Of a stretch of 8,865 nucleotides of DNA, positions 1-6,443 are shown in pieces. The number at the start of each line of letters is the position of its first letter. Position 1 is the first letter of the stretch. Made by a program: the position numbers and the translations under genes. Below the pieces are notes generated by a model that was not told where the DNA came from, made no database searches, and saw only the letters and a list, made by a program, of their open reading frames with translations. Source of the DNA: Roseiarcus sp. (lineage in GTDB: Bacteria > Pseudomonadota > Alphaproteobacteria > Rhizobiales > Beijerinckiaceae); assembly GCA_030153205.1 (NCBI GenBank), contig JASLHV010000060.1, forward strand, positions 1-8,865, read 5' to 3'.

Positions 1-702
1 AGCCGCATCCGCAAGGAGACGATCGCCGCCGAAGATATTCTCCACGACATGGGCGCGCTTTCCATGATGAGCTCCGACAGCCAGGCGATGGGCCGCGTCG
101 GCGAAGTCATCATCCGCACCTGGCAGACCGCCGACAAGATGAAGAAGCAGCGCGGCCCGCTCGCCCCCGACACGAAGCGCAACGACAACGCCCGCGCCAA
201 AAGGTACGTCGCCAAATATACGATCAATCCGGCGATAGCTCATGGCGTTTCAAAGCACATCGGCTCGGTCGAGAAAGGCAAGCTCGCCGATCTCGTCCTG
301 TGGACGCCGGCCTTCTTTGGGGTAAAGCCCGACCTTGTGATCAAAGGCGGCGCCATCGCCGCGGCCCCGATGGGCGACCCCAACGCCTCGATCCCAACCC
401 CGCAGCCCGTGCACTACCGCCCGATGTTCGGCGCCTATGGCCGCGCCCGGACGGGAACGTCGCTGACCTTTGTCAGCCAGGCGGCCGTCGACAAGAAGCT
501 CGGCGCGGCGCTGAAGGTGCAAAAGAAACTCGTCGCCGTGGAAGGCACTCGTGACATCAAGAAGAAGAACCTCATCCACAATGGCGCAACGCCTGACATC
601 AAGGTCGATCCCGAGACCTACGCGGTGACCGCGAACGGCGAGCTGCTGGTCTGCGAGCCGGCGGAGAGCTTGCCAATGGCGCAGAGGTACTTTTTGTTTT
701 GA
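1..702 (+). CDS. ureC: Urease subunit alpha, C-terminal part (5' truncated by window edge)
   Basis: This is the nickel-dependent catalytic subunit that hydrolyses urea to ammonia and carbamate in the cytoplasm. The frame is open from base 1 (SRIRKETIAAEDILHDMG) and ends with TGA at 700-702, leaving 233 residues. That is about the last 40% of a family protein of roughly 567 residues. The motif SSDSQAMGRVGE is present at local residues 24-35. By family knowledge its first Asp is the nickel ligand (Asp360 in Klebsiella numbering), and the Arg at local residue 2 matches the catalytic Arg336. Other hallmarks are KYTINPAIAHG, GKLADLVLW, PAFFGVKP, AAPMGDPNASIPTPQPVHYRPM and the terminal QRYFLF. The nickel-bridging Lys and the flap Cys/His lie upstream and cannot be checked. 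The stretch at about 160-195 is lysine-rich but intact. No ureE/F/G follows; the next gene is convergent otsA. Confidence 0.97.
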   Translation, partial: SRIRKETIAAEDILHDMGALSMMSSDSQAMGRVGEVIIRTWQTADKMKKQRGPLAPDTKRNDNARAKRYVAKYTINPAIAHGVSKHIGSVEKGKLADLVLWTPAFFGVKPDLVIKGGAIAAAPMGDPNASIPTPQPVHYRPMFGAYGRARTGTSLTFVSQAAVDKKLGAALKVQKKLVAVEGTRDIKKKNLIHNGATPDIKVDPETYAVTANGELLVCEPAESLPMAQRYFLF

Positions 703-722
703 GGCGGCCCGAACAAAATCAG

Positions 723-784
723 GCGCTTTGTTTTTGAATCAAAGAATCCTGTAAATTCCCGCTTACGCGGGAATGACAAAGCGC
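723..784. repeat. Nested inverted repeat in convergent intergenic gap (repeat element or bidirectional terminator)
   Basis: The outer arms are perfect 9-mers, GCGCTTTGT (723-731) and ACAAAGCGC (776-784). Inside lies a perfect 8-bp stem with a 4-base loop: ATTCCCGC (755-762), TTAC, GCGGGAAT (767-774). The core fits the ATTCCC-N8-GGGAAT pattern of dispersed repeats such as neisserial dRS3 and similar proteobacterial elements; that resemblance is from memory. It lies between the stop codons of ureC and otsA, a typical place for REP/MITE-like repeats. There is no T-run after the inner stem in either direction. On the minus strand the outer stem is followed by CTGATTTTGTT, so it could also terminate otsA transcription. 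Copy number elsewhere in the genome would decide between the two. Confidence 0.6.
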
Positions 785-793
785 GTTTCGGCC

Positions 794-2230
794 TCACGCC
801 CGCGCCGCAAACAATTGTCGTAGGCTTCCGAGCAGTCCGGGCTGCTCGCGCGTTTCCCCAAGCGCGGTGAGGAATCGTTCCGCCCATCGATCGATATCGT
901 TGGCGGCCAGATGTTCGAACATGTGATGGAACCGCTCCTTGCGTTCTGCGAGCGGCATTTCCAACGCGGCCCTGATCGCGGCGGCCATGCCTTCGATTTC
1001 GTGCGGGTTGACGATCAGCGGTCCGCCGCCGAGCTCCTGGGCCGCGCCGGCGAATTGCGACAGGACAAGAACGCCGGGATCGTCGGCGTTCTGCGCAGCG
1101 ACATATTCTTTGGCGACGAGATTCATGCCGTCGCGCAGGGGCGTGACGAGGCCGACATGGGCCGAGCGGTACAGCCCCGCTAGGGTCGCGCGTGAATAAG
1201 AGCGATTGACATAGCGGATCGGCGTCCAGGCTGGATCGCCGAAACGGCCATTGATCTGCCCGACAAGCGCGCTGACCTCTTGATCCATCGCGGCATATTC
1301 AGGAACGCCGGTACGACTCTTCGGCGTCACTTGCAGAAATGTCACTTTGCCAAGCCAGTCGGAGTATTTCTCGAGAAAATGACCGAAAGCCTGGATCCGG
1401 TGCTTGATGCCCTTGGAATAATCGAGCCGATCAACGCCGAGGATGAGTCGTTTGCCGACAAGGCTGTTGCGCAACTCTTCGACCAGAGTGGATTTGACCG
1501 AATTGCGCGCCGCCCGCGCATAGACGGCGGTCGCGATGGCGACTGGAAAGGCTCTGACGCGGACTCTGCGACCGTCGAACTCGAAAAGCCCCGGCGCGCG
1601 AAACCCGCTGCCGCCGATCGCCGCGAAATAGCGACTCAAATTATCGGCGTCCTGGTCCGTCTGCATGCCGACAAGATCGTAGTGGCTGAGCGCGCCCATC
1701 GTCTCTTCGTGATGCGGCAGCGCTTCGATAATGTCGGGCGGCGGGCAAGGAATATGGAGAAAAAATCCGATCGGATTGTTGTGCCCGCGAGATCGCAGTT
1801 CTTTGGCGAAGGGCAGAAGGTGATAATCGTGCACCCAGATCACATCGTCGGGCGTGATGAAGGGCGAAAGCGCGTCGGCAAATCCGCTGTTGACCCGAAG
1901 ATAGCCGCCGAAGTCGACCGAGGTGAATTCGGCTAGATCGACGCGATAGTGCAACACCGGCCAAAGAACGCGATTGGCGAAACCGTTGTAATATTCCTGA
2001 AAATCATTCTCGGAGAGATCGCGTGTAATGTAAGTACGTCGCCTGCGCAAAGTGACTGCCGTCTGGGGCGTTTCATCCGCTTTGCTGACTTTTCCGCTCC
2101 AGCCGAACCAGACACCCTCGCGCTGTTTCAGAGCGGCGTTGACCGCGACCGTCAAACCGCCCGCTTGCCGCGGTACGCCCGCGATCGGTACATTGACCCG
2201 ATTCGAGACGAGAATCAGACGGGGCGCCAT
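794..2230 (-). CDS. otsA: Alpha,alpha-trehalose-phosphate synthase (UDP-forming)
   Basis: This is a cytosolic GT20 retaining glycosyltransferase that makes trehalose-6-phosphate from UDP-glucose and glucose-6-phosphate. From the preferred start it has 478 residues, close to E. coli OtsA. Visible motifs are MAPRLILVSNR at the N-terminus (glucose-6-phosphate-binding Arg), the GGL loop at about 24-26, GVWFGWSG, HDYHLLPFA at about 134-142 with the conserved Asp, VDRLDYSKG at about 266-274 (UDP-binding Arg and Lys), and the nearly invariant PLRDGMNLVAKEYVAAQ at about 364-380. An in-frame ATG lies at 2242. The ATG at 2230 is preferred because the codons between them form GGGAGGA, a Shine-Dalgarno just upstream of it, and because it aligns with the E. 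coli start. The gene overlaps the 3' end of the GH15 gene by 16 bp, so translation is probably coupled. It is the last gene of the otsB-GH15-otsA operon. All expected active-site motifs are intact. Confidence 0.96.
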   Translation of the reverse strand: MAPRLILVSNRVNVPIAGVPRQAGGLTVAVNAALKQREGVWFGWSGKVSKADETPQTAVTLRRRRTYITRDLSENDFQEYYNGFANRVLWPVLHYRVDLAEFTSVDFGGYLRVNSGFADALSPFITPDDVIWVHDYHLLPFAKELRSRGHNNPIGFFLHIPCPPPDIIEALPHHEETMGALSHYDLVGMQTDQDADNLSRYFAAIGGSGFRAPGLFEFDGRRVRVRAFPVAIATAVYARAARNSVKSTLVEELRNSLVGKRLILGVDRLDYSKGIKHRIQAFGHFLEKYSDWLGKVTFLQVTPKSRTGVPEYAAMDQEVSALVGQINGRFGDPAWTPIRYVNRSYSRATLAGLYRSAHVGLVTPLRDGMNLVAKEYVAAQNADDPGVLVLSQFAGAAQELGGGPLIVNPHEIEGMAAAIRAALEMPLAERKERFHHMFEHLAANDIDRWAERFLTALGETREQPGLLGSLRQLFAARA

Positions 2231-4038
2231 GCTTCCTCCCATTTAACCGAGAGCCGCATCGCCGAGTCGATGATCGCCGCCATCGAATAGGTCTGCGGAA
2301 TATTGCCCCATAGCGCCCCCGTTTCAGGGTGAATATCCTCGGAAAAGAGACCGAACGCGTTGCGACGCTCCAGAAGATCGGAGAAAAGCTCACGCGCTTC
2401 GTCTCGGCGTCCGATTTCCGCGAGCGCGTCAATATACCAGAAGTTGCAGACGAGAAACGCTGTCTCCGGCCAACCGAAATCGTCCTTCGCCGTATAGCGC
2501 ATGATGCGGCCGTTGCGCATCAATTCGCGACCTATCGTCTCGCATGTGCTGATGAAGCGGGGATCGTCGGGCGCAACCAGACCGAGTTCTGCCAGAAGCA
2601 AGACGCTGGCGTCGAGCTCGTCTTCGTCGAGCGCGCCGACGAAAGCGCGTTTGGACTCATGCCAAGCGCGCTTGAGGATGGTTTCGCGCAATGAAGCGGC
2701 GCGGTCGTTCCAAAGTACGGCGCGTTCGCCATTACCCAGGCGATGAGCGATTTGGCCGAGACGGTCGCAGGCCGCCCAGCAAATCGACGCCGAATGCGTA
2801 TGGACGCGCTCGCGGCCGCGATATTCCCAAATGCCGGCGTCGGGCTTGAGCGCGAGGCTGAGCGCCCTCTCGCCCAGCGGTTCGAGGCGGCGGAAGAGCG
2901 CTTCGTCGCCCATACGCGGCAGACGCTCGTCGATGAACATCTGCGTCGCCGCGAGAATAGCGCTGCCATAGACGTCGTGCTGATGCTGTTCGGCCGCCTG
3001 ATTGCCGATTCGCACTGGCCCTTGGCCAAGAAAGCCGACAAGATCAGGCGCGATCTCTTCGTCGAGCGGCTCGCCCGGAACAACGGAGTGCACCGGACGT
3101 AACGGCCCATCCTGATCGGCGACGATGGTCATAATATAATTGAGATAGGCCTCCATCGTTTCGGTCGCGCCGAGCTTATTGAGCGCCTGCGTGACGAAAT
3201 AAGCGTCACGGAGCCAGCAATAGCGATAATCCCAGTTTCTGCCGCTGCCCGCAGCTTCGGGGATCGACGTCGTATGCGCAGCGACAATGCCGCCTGTCTC
3301 CTCGAAACTGCACAGTTTCAAGGTAATCGCGGCTCGCATGACCTCGCTTTGCCATTCGAAAGGTACGGCGAGCGTGCGCGCCCAATGAAGCCAATAGCGA
3401 CGCGTATGTTCTTCGAATTCGTTGGCCGTGCTCTCGAACGCGCTGCGGAACGGTTCATCCGGGCCGAACACCAGCGTCATGGGACGCGTCAAGGGAAAGG
3501 TCTTCTCTTGCGCGACATAGGAAAGGGGCGCATCCGTATTCAATCGCAGAACCGTACCAGTCCCTTGATATCGAATGTGATTCGAGCCGATCGAGATGTC
3601 CGAGATCGTACGGCCATACGCCTCGGTCGGGCGGACCCGAATTGTGATTCGCGGCAAGCCAGCAATCGGTTGAATGCGCCTCACCAATTGCGGCGGGTGG
3701 AACGTCCTTTCATAACGATGGAATCGTGGCGCGAAGTCGGTAATTTTGACCCGCCCGCCATGCTTGTCCTCGAGCTCGGTTTCGAGAATCGCCGTATTCC
3801 GCACATAGGCCGACCGCGCATCGACGAGATCGCTGAGAATCACATCGCAAAAACCTTTTTCATCTTCCCCGGTTAGCAGACGACAGAAAATCGGATTGGA
3901 ATCAAAGCGCGGGAAGCACCACCAAACGATTCGCCCCAACGGGTCGATCAGCGCGGCGGTGCGGCAATTGCCAATCAGAGCAAGATCGAGCGCCTGACCG
4001 CCAGCAGAGCGTTGACGATTTTCTTCCTTTTCGCTCAT
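2215..4038 (-). CDS. Glycoside hydrolase family 15 protein (glucoamylase/trehalase-like)
   Basis: This is a 607-residue protein of the COG3387 type. An N-terminal beta-rich domain (about 15-210, with ALIGNCRTAALID and GRIVWWCFPRFDS at 20-47) precedes an (alpha/alpha)6 catalytic domain (about 225-600). Hallmarks are GSGRNWDYRYCWLRDA at 264-279, GIWEYRG at 402-408 with E405 as presumed general acid, GWPETAFLVCNFWYIDAL at 522-539, and GLFSEDIHPETGALWGNIPQ at 563-582 with E567 as presumed base. These positions are close to the catalytic Glu pair reported for archaeal GH15 trehalases (from memory). No signal peptide is seen, so it is probably cytoplasmic. The start ATG overlaps the otsB stop as ATGA, with GAGAGG about 7-8 bases upstream. 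Lying between otsB and otsA, it could be a trehalase or act on short alpha-glucans; sequence alone cannot decide. After the acid it reads RERVHTHSA, whereas mycobacterial trehalases as I recall them have an HFTHSK-type sequence, so the specificity may differ. Confidence 0.92.
   Translation of the reverse strand: MSEKEENRQRSAGGQALDLALIGNCRTAALIDPLGRIVWWCFPRFDSNPIFCRLLTGEDEKGFCDVILSDLVDARSAYVRNTAILETELEDKHGGRVKITDFAPRFHRYERTFHPPQLVRRIQPIAGLPRITIRVRPTEAYGRTISDISIGSNHIRYQGTGTVLRLNTDAPLSYVAQEKTFPLTRPMTLVFGPDEPFRSAFESTANEFEEHTRRYWLHWARTLAVPFEWQSEVMRAAITLKLCSFEETGGIVAAHTTSIPEAAGSGRNWDYRYCWLRDAYFVTQALNKLGATETMEAYLNYIMTIVADQDGPLRPVHSVVPGEPLDEEIAPDLVGFLGQGPVRIGNQAAEQHQHDVYGSAILAATQMFIDERLPRMGDEALFRRLEPLGERALSLALKPDAGIWEYRGRERVHTHSASICWAACDRLGQIAHRLGNGERAVLWNDRAASLRETILKRAWHESKRAFVGALDEDELDASVLLLAELGLVAPDDPRFISTCETIGRELMRNGRIMRYTAKDDFGWPETAFLVCNFWYIDALAEIGRRDEARELFSDLLERRNAFGLFSEDIHPETGALWGNIPQTYSMAAIIDSAMRLSVKWEEAWRPV
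2234..2240 (-). promoter_or_regulatory. Shine-Dalgarno deciding the otsA start
   Basis: Read on the minus strand, 2240-2234 is GGGAGGA, about 4 bases before the ATG at 2230-2228. It also overlaps an alternative ATG at 2242-2240. It lies inside the last codons of the GH15 gene (KWEEAWRPV-stop). This supports the downstream ATG as the real otsA start and suggests reinitiation or coupling from the upstream cistron. Confidence 0.7.
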
Positions 4039-4769
4039 TCACCCAACCTCTCGAGCCACCCGCGCAAATCCCTGGGGCTGGCGAACCAACCCGTGACGCC
4101 GGGCAATTTTGCGCCGACCGAAAAAGCCAGGCCGCCGAGCGCGATCGCTTTTTCAAAGCCTGGTCCATCGACGCGATCGTCGGCAACAAAAATCGGTCTG
4201 CGTCCGACGAAGGGCGCCTGCGCCATGAAACATTCTATCGCTTTGCCTTTGTCGAATCCCGATAGCTTGATCTCATAGACGGCGCGCCCGCCGATCAGTT
4301 CGAGCGGCAATTCGGGATATTCCTGCATCAGATGCCGCAGCGCCGCGCAGATCTCATCGGCGACTCCGAGCTTGTAATGCACCGCGAAACTGACGCCTTT
4401 GTTCTCTGCGAATGCGCCGGGAAATTCGGTGAGAAGACGCAGCAATTTCGACCACGCCTCATCGGGCAATCGCTGCGCCGCCAGCGATCTTTCCGGCTGA
4501 TCCGGCGCGTAGCGGATTTCTCCACCGTGAACGCCGCTTGCTCTGAGCCGCAAGGGATCGAACAGGCGATCGAGCTCCCGAATAGGTCGCCCGCTCACTA
4601 ACGCCAGAGCGCCATCGAGTCGCTGTTCGACCATCGACAACTCGCAACGCAATGCATCGGGAACCTCGACCGCGTCAGGCGTCGGGGCCAGGTCGATGAT
4701 CGTTCCATCCACATCGAGGAACAGGCCAATTGTCTGCCGGTCCAATGTCGTCGGCTGAGGCGCCGTCAT
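4035..4769 (-). CDS. otsB: Trehalose-6-phosphate phosphatase (HAD superfamily)
   Basis: This 244-residue cytosolic phosphatase would convert trehalose-6-phosphate to trehalose. HAD motif I is LFLDVDGT at 16-23, with nucleophile D19 and acid/base D21. Motif II is SGRP at 59-62. The OtsB-specific cap region includes GVHGGEIR at 79-86 and YEIKLSGFDKGKA at 165-177, which holds the motif III lysine. Motif IV is ADDRVDGPGF at 196-205, where most family members read GDD-x-TDE-x-x-F. The aspartates D197, D198 and D201 are kept, but G, T and E are replaced. The length is normal for bacterial OtsB. A weak AAAGG lies about 9 bases before the ATG at 4769. This is the first gene of the operon, and its stop overlaps the GH15 start by 4 bp (4035-4038). 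Expression probably comes from the EcfG-type promoter at 4886-4910. Confidence 0.93.
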   Translation of the reverse strand: MTAPQPTTLDRQTIGLFLDVDGTIIDLAPTPDAVEVPDALRCELSMVEQRLDGALALVSGRPIRELDRLFDPLRLRASGVHGGEIRYAPDQPERSLAAQRLPDEAWSKLLRLLTEFPGAFAENKGVSFAVHYKLGVADEICAALRHLMQEYPELPLELIGGRAVYEIKLSGFDKGKAIECFMAQAPFVGRRPIFVADDRVDGPGFEKAIALGGLAFSVGAKLPGVTGWFASPRDLRGWLERLGE

Positions 4770-4825
4770 TCACCAACCTTTTAATTTGAATGAAAGCCGC
4801 AACAAAGAAATCCATCGGATTGCAA

Positions 4826-4837
4826 GCCAATATTGGC
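4826..4837. promoter_or_regulatory. Perfect 12-bp palindrome GCCAATATTGGC in the otsB leader
   Basis: The 12 bases equal their own reverse complement. They lie between the predicted EcfG promoter and the otsB start codon, about 57 bases upstream of the ATG. An uninterrupted dyad of this kind suits a dimeric DNA-binding regulator acting as a roadblock, or serving an overlapping second promoter. No specific regulator can be named. Chance occurrence is possible. Confidence 0.35.
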
Positions 4838-4885
4838 CAAGGGCTTAATTGAACATCGTGACGAGGACGCGAGTGCGCTCTTTTA

Positions 4886-4910
4886 AACGATTGCTGGCGG
4901 CCAGCGTTCC
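4886..4910 (-). promoter_or_regulatory. EcfG (general stress sigma factor)-type promoter for the otsB-GH15-otsA operon
   Basis: On the minus strand, GGAAC (4910-4906) is followed by exactly 16 bases and then CGTT (4889-4886). This is an exact match to the alphaproteobacterial general-stress consensus GGAAC-N16-CGTT known for SigT, EcfG and RpoE2-type sigma factors. It points at otsB, with an expected transcription start near 4878 and a leader of about 110 bases. The spacer contains a short inverted repeat, GCTGG-CCG-CCAGC (4905-4893). Trehalose synthesis genes are recognised members of this regulon in several Rhizobiales, which fits the context. Confidence 0.7.
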
Positions 4911-5070
4911 GATGGTAACGCGATTGTGAACTTTTAGGAAGATCCGATGTGTAGCAAAACGCGCTGGCAAGGAAACTAGTTTAGCGGCGTCGCCTTGCGA
5001 ATCAAGAGCGGCAAGCTCTGAGGTACGAAAGTGCGTGGGGATATTGGTGTGCGCCAACATCGTCCGCCCT

Positions 5071-5101
5071 GTACTGCCGCCTAAATCTGACGGCGGCGTA
5101 C
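5071..5101. repeat. Strong imperfect hairpin upstream of the MFS gene
   Basis: The left arm GTACTGCCGCC (5071-5081) pairs with the right arm GGCGGCGTAC (5092-5101). This gives ten base pairs with one bulged T and a 10-base loop. There is no T-run on the plus-strand side, so it does not look like a classical terminator. It ends 44 bases before the MFS ATG. It may be an operator dyad or, if transcription starts further upstream, a structured leader. Confidence 0.45.
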
Positions 5102-5145
5102 GCTGCGTGGCTCTCCGGGGTATGATGTGACAGTTTGTTTGCTCC

Positions 5146-6432
5146 ATGACGCTTAACGCGGATCGGGCGATCAGAAGATCGACTGACGCCGTGGCGATGG
5201 AGCGCGGCGTCGGCTCATCGCGTCTCCTGTCGCTCCTATTGCCGACCGCGGTCGCTCTTTATGCTCATTTTCAGGGCGTTCAGACGATTCTTGTTCCCGC
5301 TCAAATCGAGGCGATCGATCCTGCACGCAAGATTGCGCATCTTGCGCTGTTGACTGTCATTTGCGCGGCGACCGGCGTTGCCGGCCTCATGACCGGGGGC
5401 GTGATTTCTGATTCGACCCGAACGCGTTGGGGCCGCCGAAGCCCATGGCTGGCCTTTATGGCTGTCCTTTCGGCCGTCCTATCCCTTTCTTTAGGCTTCC
5501 AAATTGAGCTTGTCCCAATCGCTGCGCTTTACGCGGCGCTCTGGTTCTCTTTAAATTTCTTCCAGGGCGCGATGCTCGCAGTCGTGCCTGATCGTGTTCC
5601 AGAGCATAAGCGAAGTCTGGCCTCTTCAATCATGGGCGCGGCTGCGCCGCTAGGCGCCTTGGTCGGCGTCAACCTCGCGGCGTTTTTCTCGGGCGAAGCC
5701 GGATATGACGTGCTGGCGACGGCGCTTGTCGCGACAACTTTAGCCTTGGCTTTTTTCGCTCCCGAACCCCTGTCTGCCGCAACAGCGACGCCAAGCCGAC
5801 GCGCTCAGCTTCACAGGCTGGGCTTCGGCGCGGCGCGGCGGTCCCGGCAGAGTTTCGCTTCGCGCGACTTTTCCGTCGCCTTCGGGATAAGAGTGCTGAT
5901 GTTCGTCGCACAATTCTCGATCAACAACTACCTTCTCTACATTCTGCAAGACCATATCGGAGTCGCGAATTTGCCGGGCGCGAACGCTCAGATCGCCGCC
6001 GGCGCGCTGAGTTCCTTGCGTACGATCGTGACGATTTTCACCGTCTTCGTCGCGGGTTGGATCGCGCATCACACGCCGCGGCGAAAATTATTCGTGAGGA
6101 CGTACGCTGTGATCATGGCGGCGGCGATGCTCGTCCCTGTCTTGAGTCCGTCCTGGGCCGGCATGGCGGTTTTCTCCATCGTCGGCGGCATCGCCATGGG
6201 CGTCTATTCGACGATCGATCTCGCTTTCATGTCGCAAGTGCTGCCGAACAAGGACGCCGCCGGCCGTGATTTGGCGATGCTGGTGATGGCTGGCGCCGCT
6301 GCGCAATTCCTCGCGCCTTTGATCGGCGGCGGATTCATCCGGTTTTTTGGCTACGATGCGCTCTTTATTTTCTGCGCGATCAGCACGCTCGGCGTCGGCG
6401 CGGCGACATTCCTGCTTCGCCGCGTGCCTTGA
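5146..6432 (+). CDS. MFS transporter, SLC45/GPH-like (putative sugar transporter)
   Basis: This is a 428-residue inner-membrane protein with about 12 hydrophobic segments, roughly at 27-50, 63-85, 101-119, 123-146, 159-181, 187-205, 243-265, 281-304, 318-334, 338-358, 375-397 and 401-424. The loop between TM2 and TM3 holds the major facilitator signature GGVISDSTRTRWGRRSPWL (84-102). The segment STIDLAFMSQVLPNKDAAGRDLAM (355-378) resembles the SLC45/GPH pattern with an Asp in a late helix followed by LP. A disaccharide or related sugar is a reasonable guess, helped by the divergent trehalose operon, but the substrate is not shown. The ATG at 5146 is the first possible start after an in-frame stop at 5128-5130. 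It lacks a clear Shine-Dalgarno, and ATG 5197 is an alternative. A TATGAT hexamer at 5121-5126 could be a -10 box giving a very short leader. The stop is only 11 bp from the convergent next gene. Confidence 0.88.
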   Translation: MTLNADRAIRRSTDAVAMERGVGSSRLLSLLLPTAVALYAHFQGVQTILVPAQIEAIDPARKIAHLALLTVICAATGVAGLMTGGVISDSTRTRWGRRSPWLAFMAVLSAVLSLSLGFQIELVPIAALYAALWFSLNFFQGAMLAVVPDRVPEHKRSLASSIMGAAAPLGALVGVNLAAFFSGEAGYDVLATALVATTLALAFFAPEPLSAATATPSRRAQLHRLGFGAARRSRQSFASRDFSVAFGIRVLMFVAQFSINNYLLYILQDHIGVANLPGANAQIAAGALSSLRTIVTIFTVFVAGWIAHHTPRRKLFVRTYAVIMAAAMLVPVLSPSWAGMAVFSIVGGIAMGVYSTIDLAFMSQVLPNKDAAGRDLAMLVMAGAAAQFLAPLIGGGFIRFFGYDALFIFCAISTLGVGAATFLLRRVP

Positions 6433-6443
6433 TGGCAAGCCGC

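Larger units (their letters stand above)
4770..5145. other. Divergent intergenic region between otsB and the MFS gene
   Basis: These 376 bp look less GC-rich than the flanking genes and carry no convincing gene. They hold an EcfG-type promoter toward otsB (4886-4910), a perfect 12-bp palindrome in the predicted otsB leader (4826-4837), a long imperfect hairpin (5071-5101) and a TATGAT hexamer (5121-5126) just before the MFS start. The heptamer TCCGATG occurs at 4908-4914 and 4943-4949, and inverted at 4813-4819; this may be chance. A 100-codon minus-strand open frame spans most of it but lacks a ribosome binding site and any recognisable motif. Confidence 0.7.

Noticed and set aside
692..718. 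TTTTGTT/AACAAAA inverted repeat across the ureC stop as a terminator
   Set aside because: The stem is entirely A/T-rich apart from one G-C pair, has a 13-base loop and no following T-run. It is too weak for an intrinsic terminator.
1280..1936. 218-codon plus-strand open frame opposite otsA
   Set aside because: It is antisense to well-conserved otsA codons and its product is low-complexity and charged. It is best explained as a GC-rich shadow frame.
3274..3876. 200-codon plus-strand open frame opposite the GH15 gene
   Set aside because: It is antisense to conserved GH15 motifs, with no family resemblance or ribosome binding site.
4813..4949. Three copies of the heptamer TCCGATG (one inverted) as regulator binding sites
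   Set aside because: The motif is short, the spacing irregular and there is no dyad. Chance occurrence is likely.
4845..5147. 100-codon minus-strand open frame filling the otsB/MFS intergenic region
   Set aside because: It has no ribosome binding site and no recognisable motif. It overlaps the MFS start and contains the predicted stress promoter.
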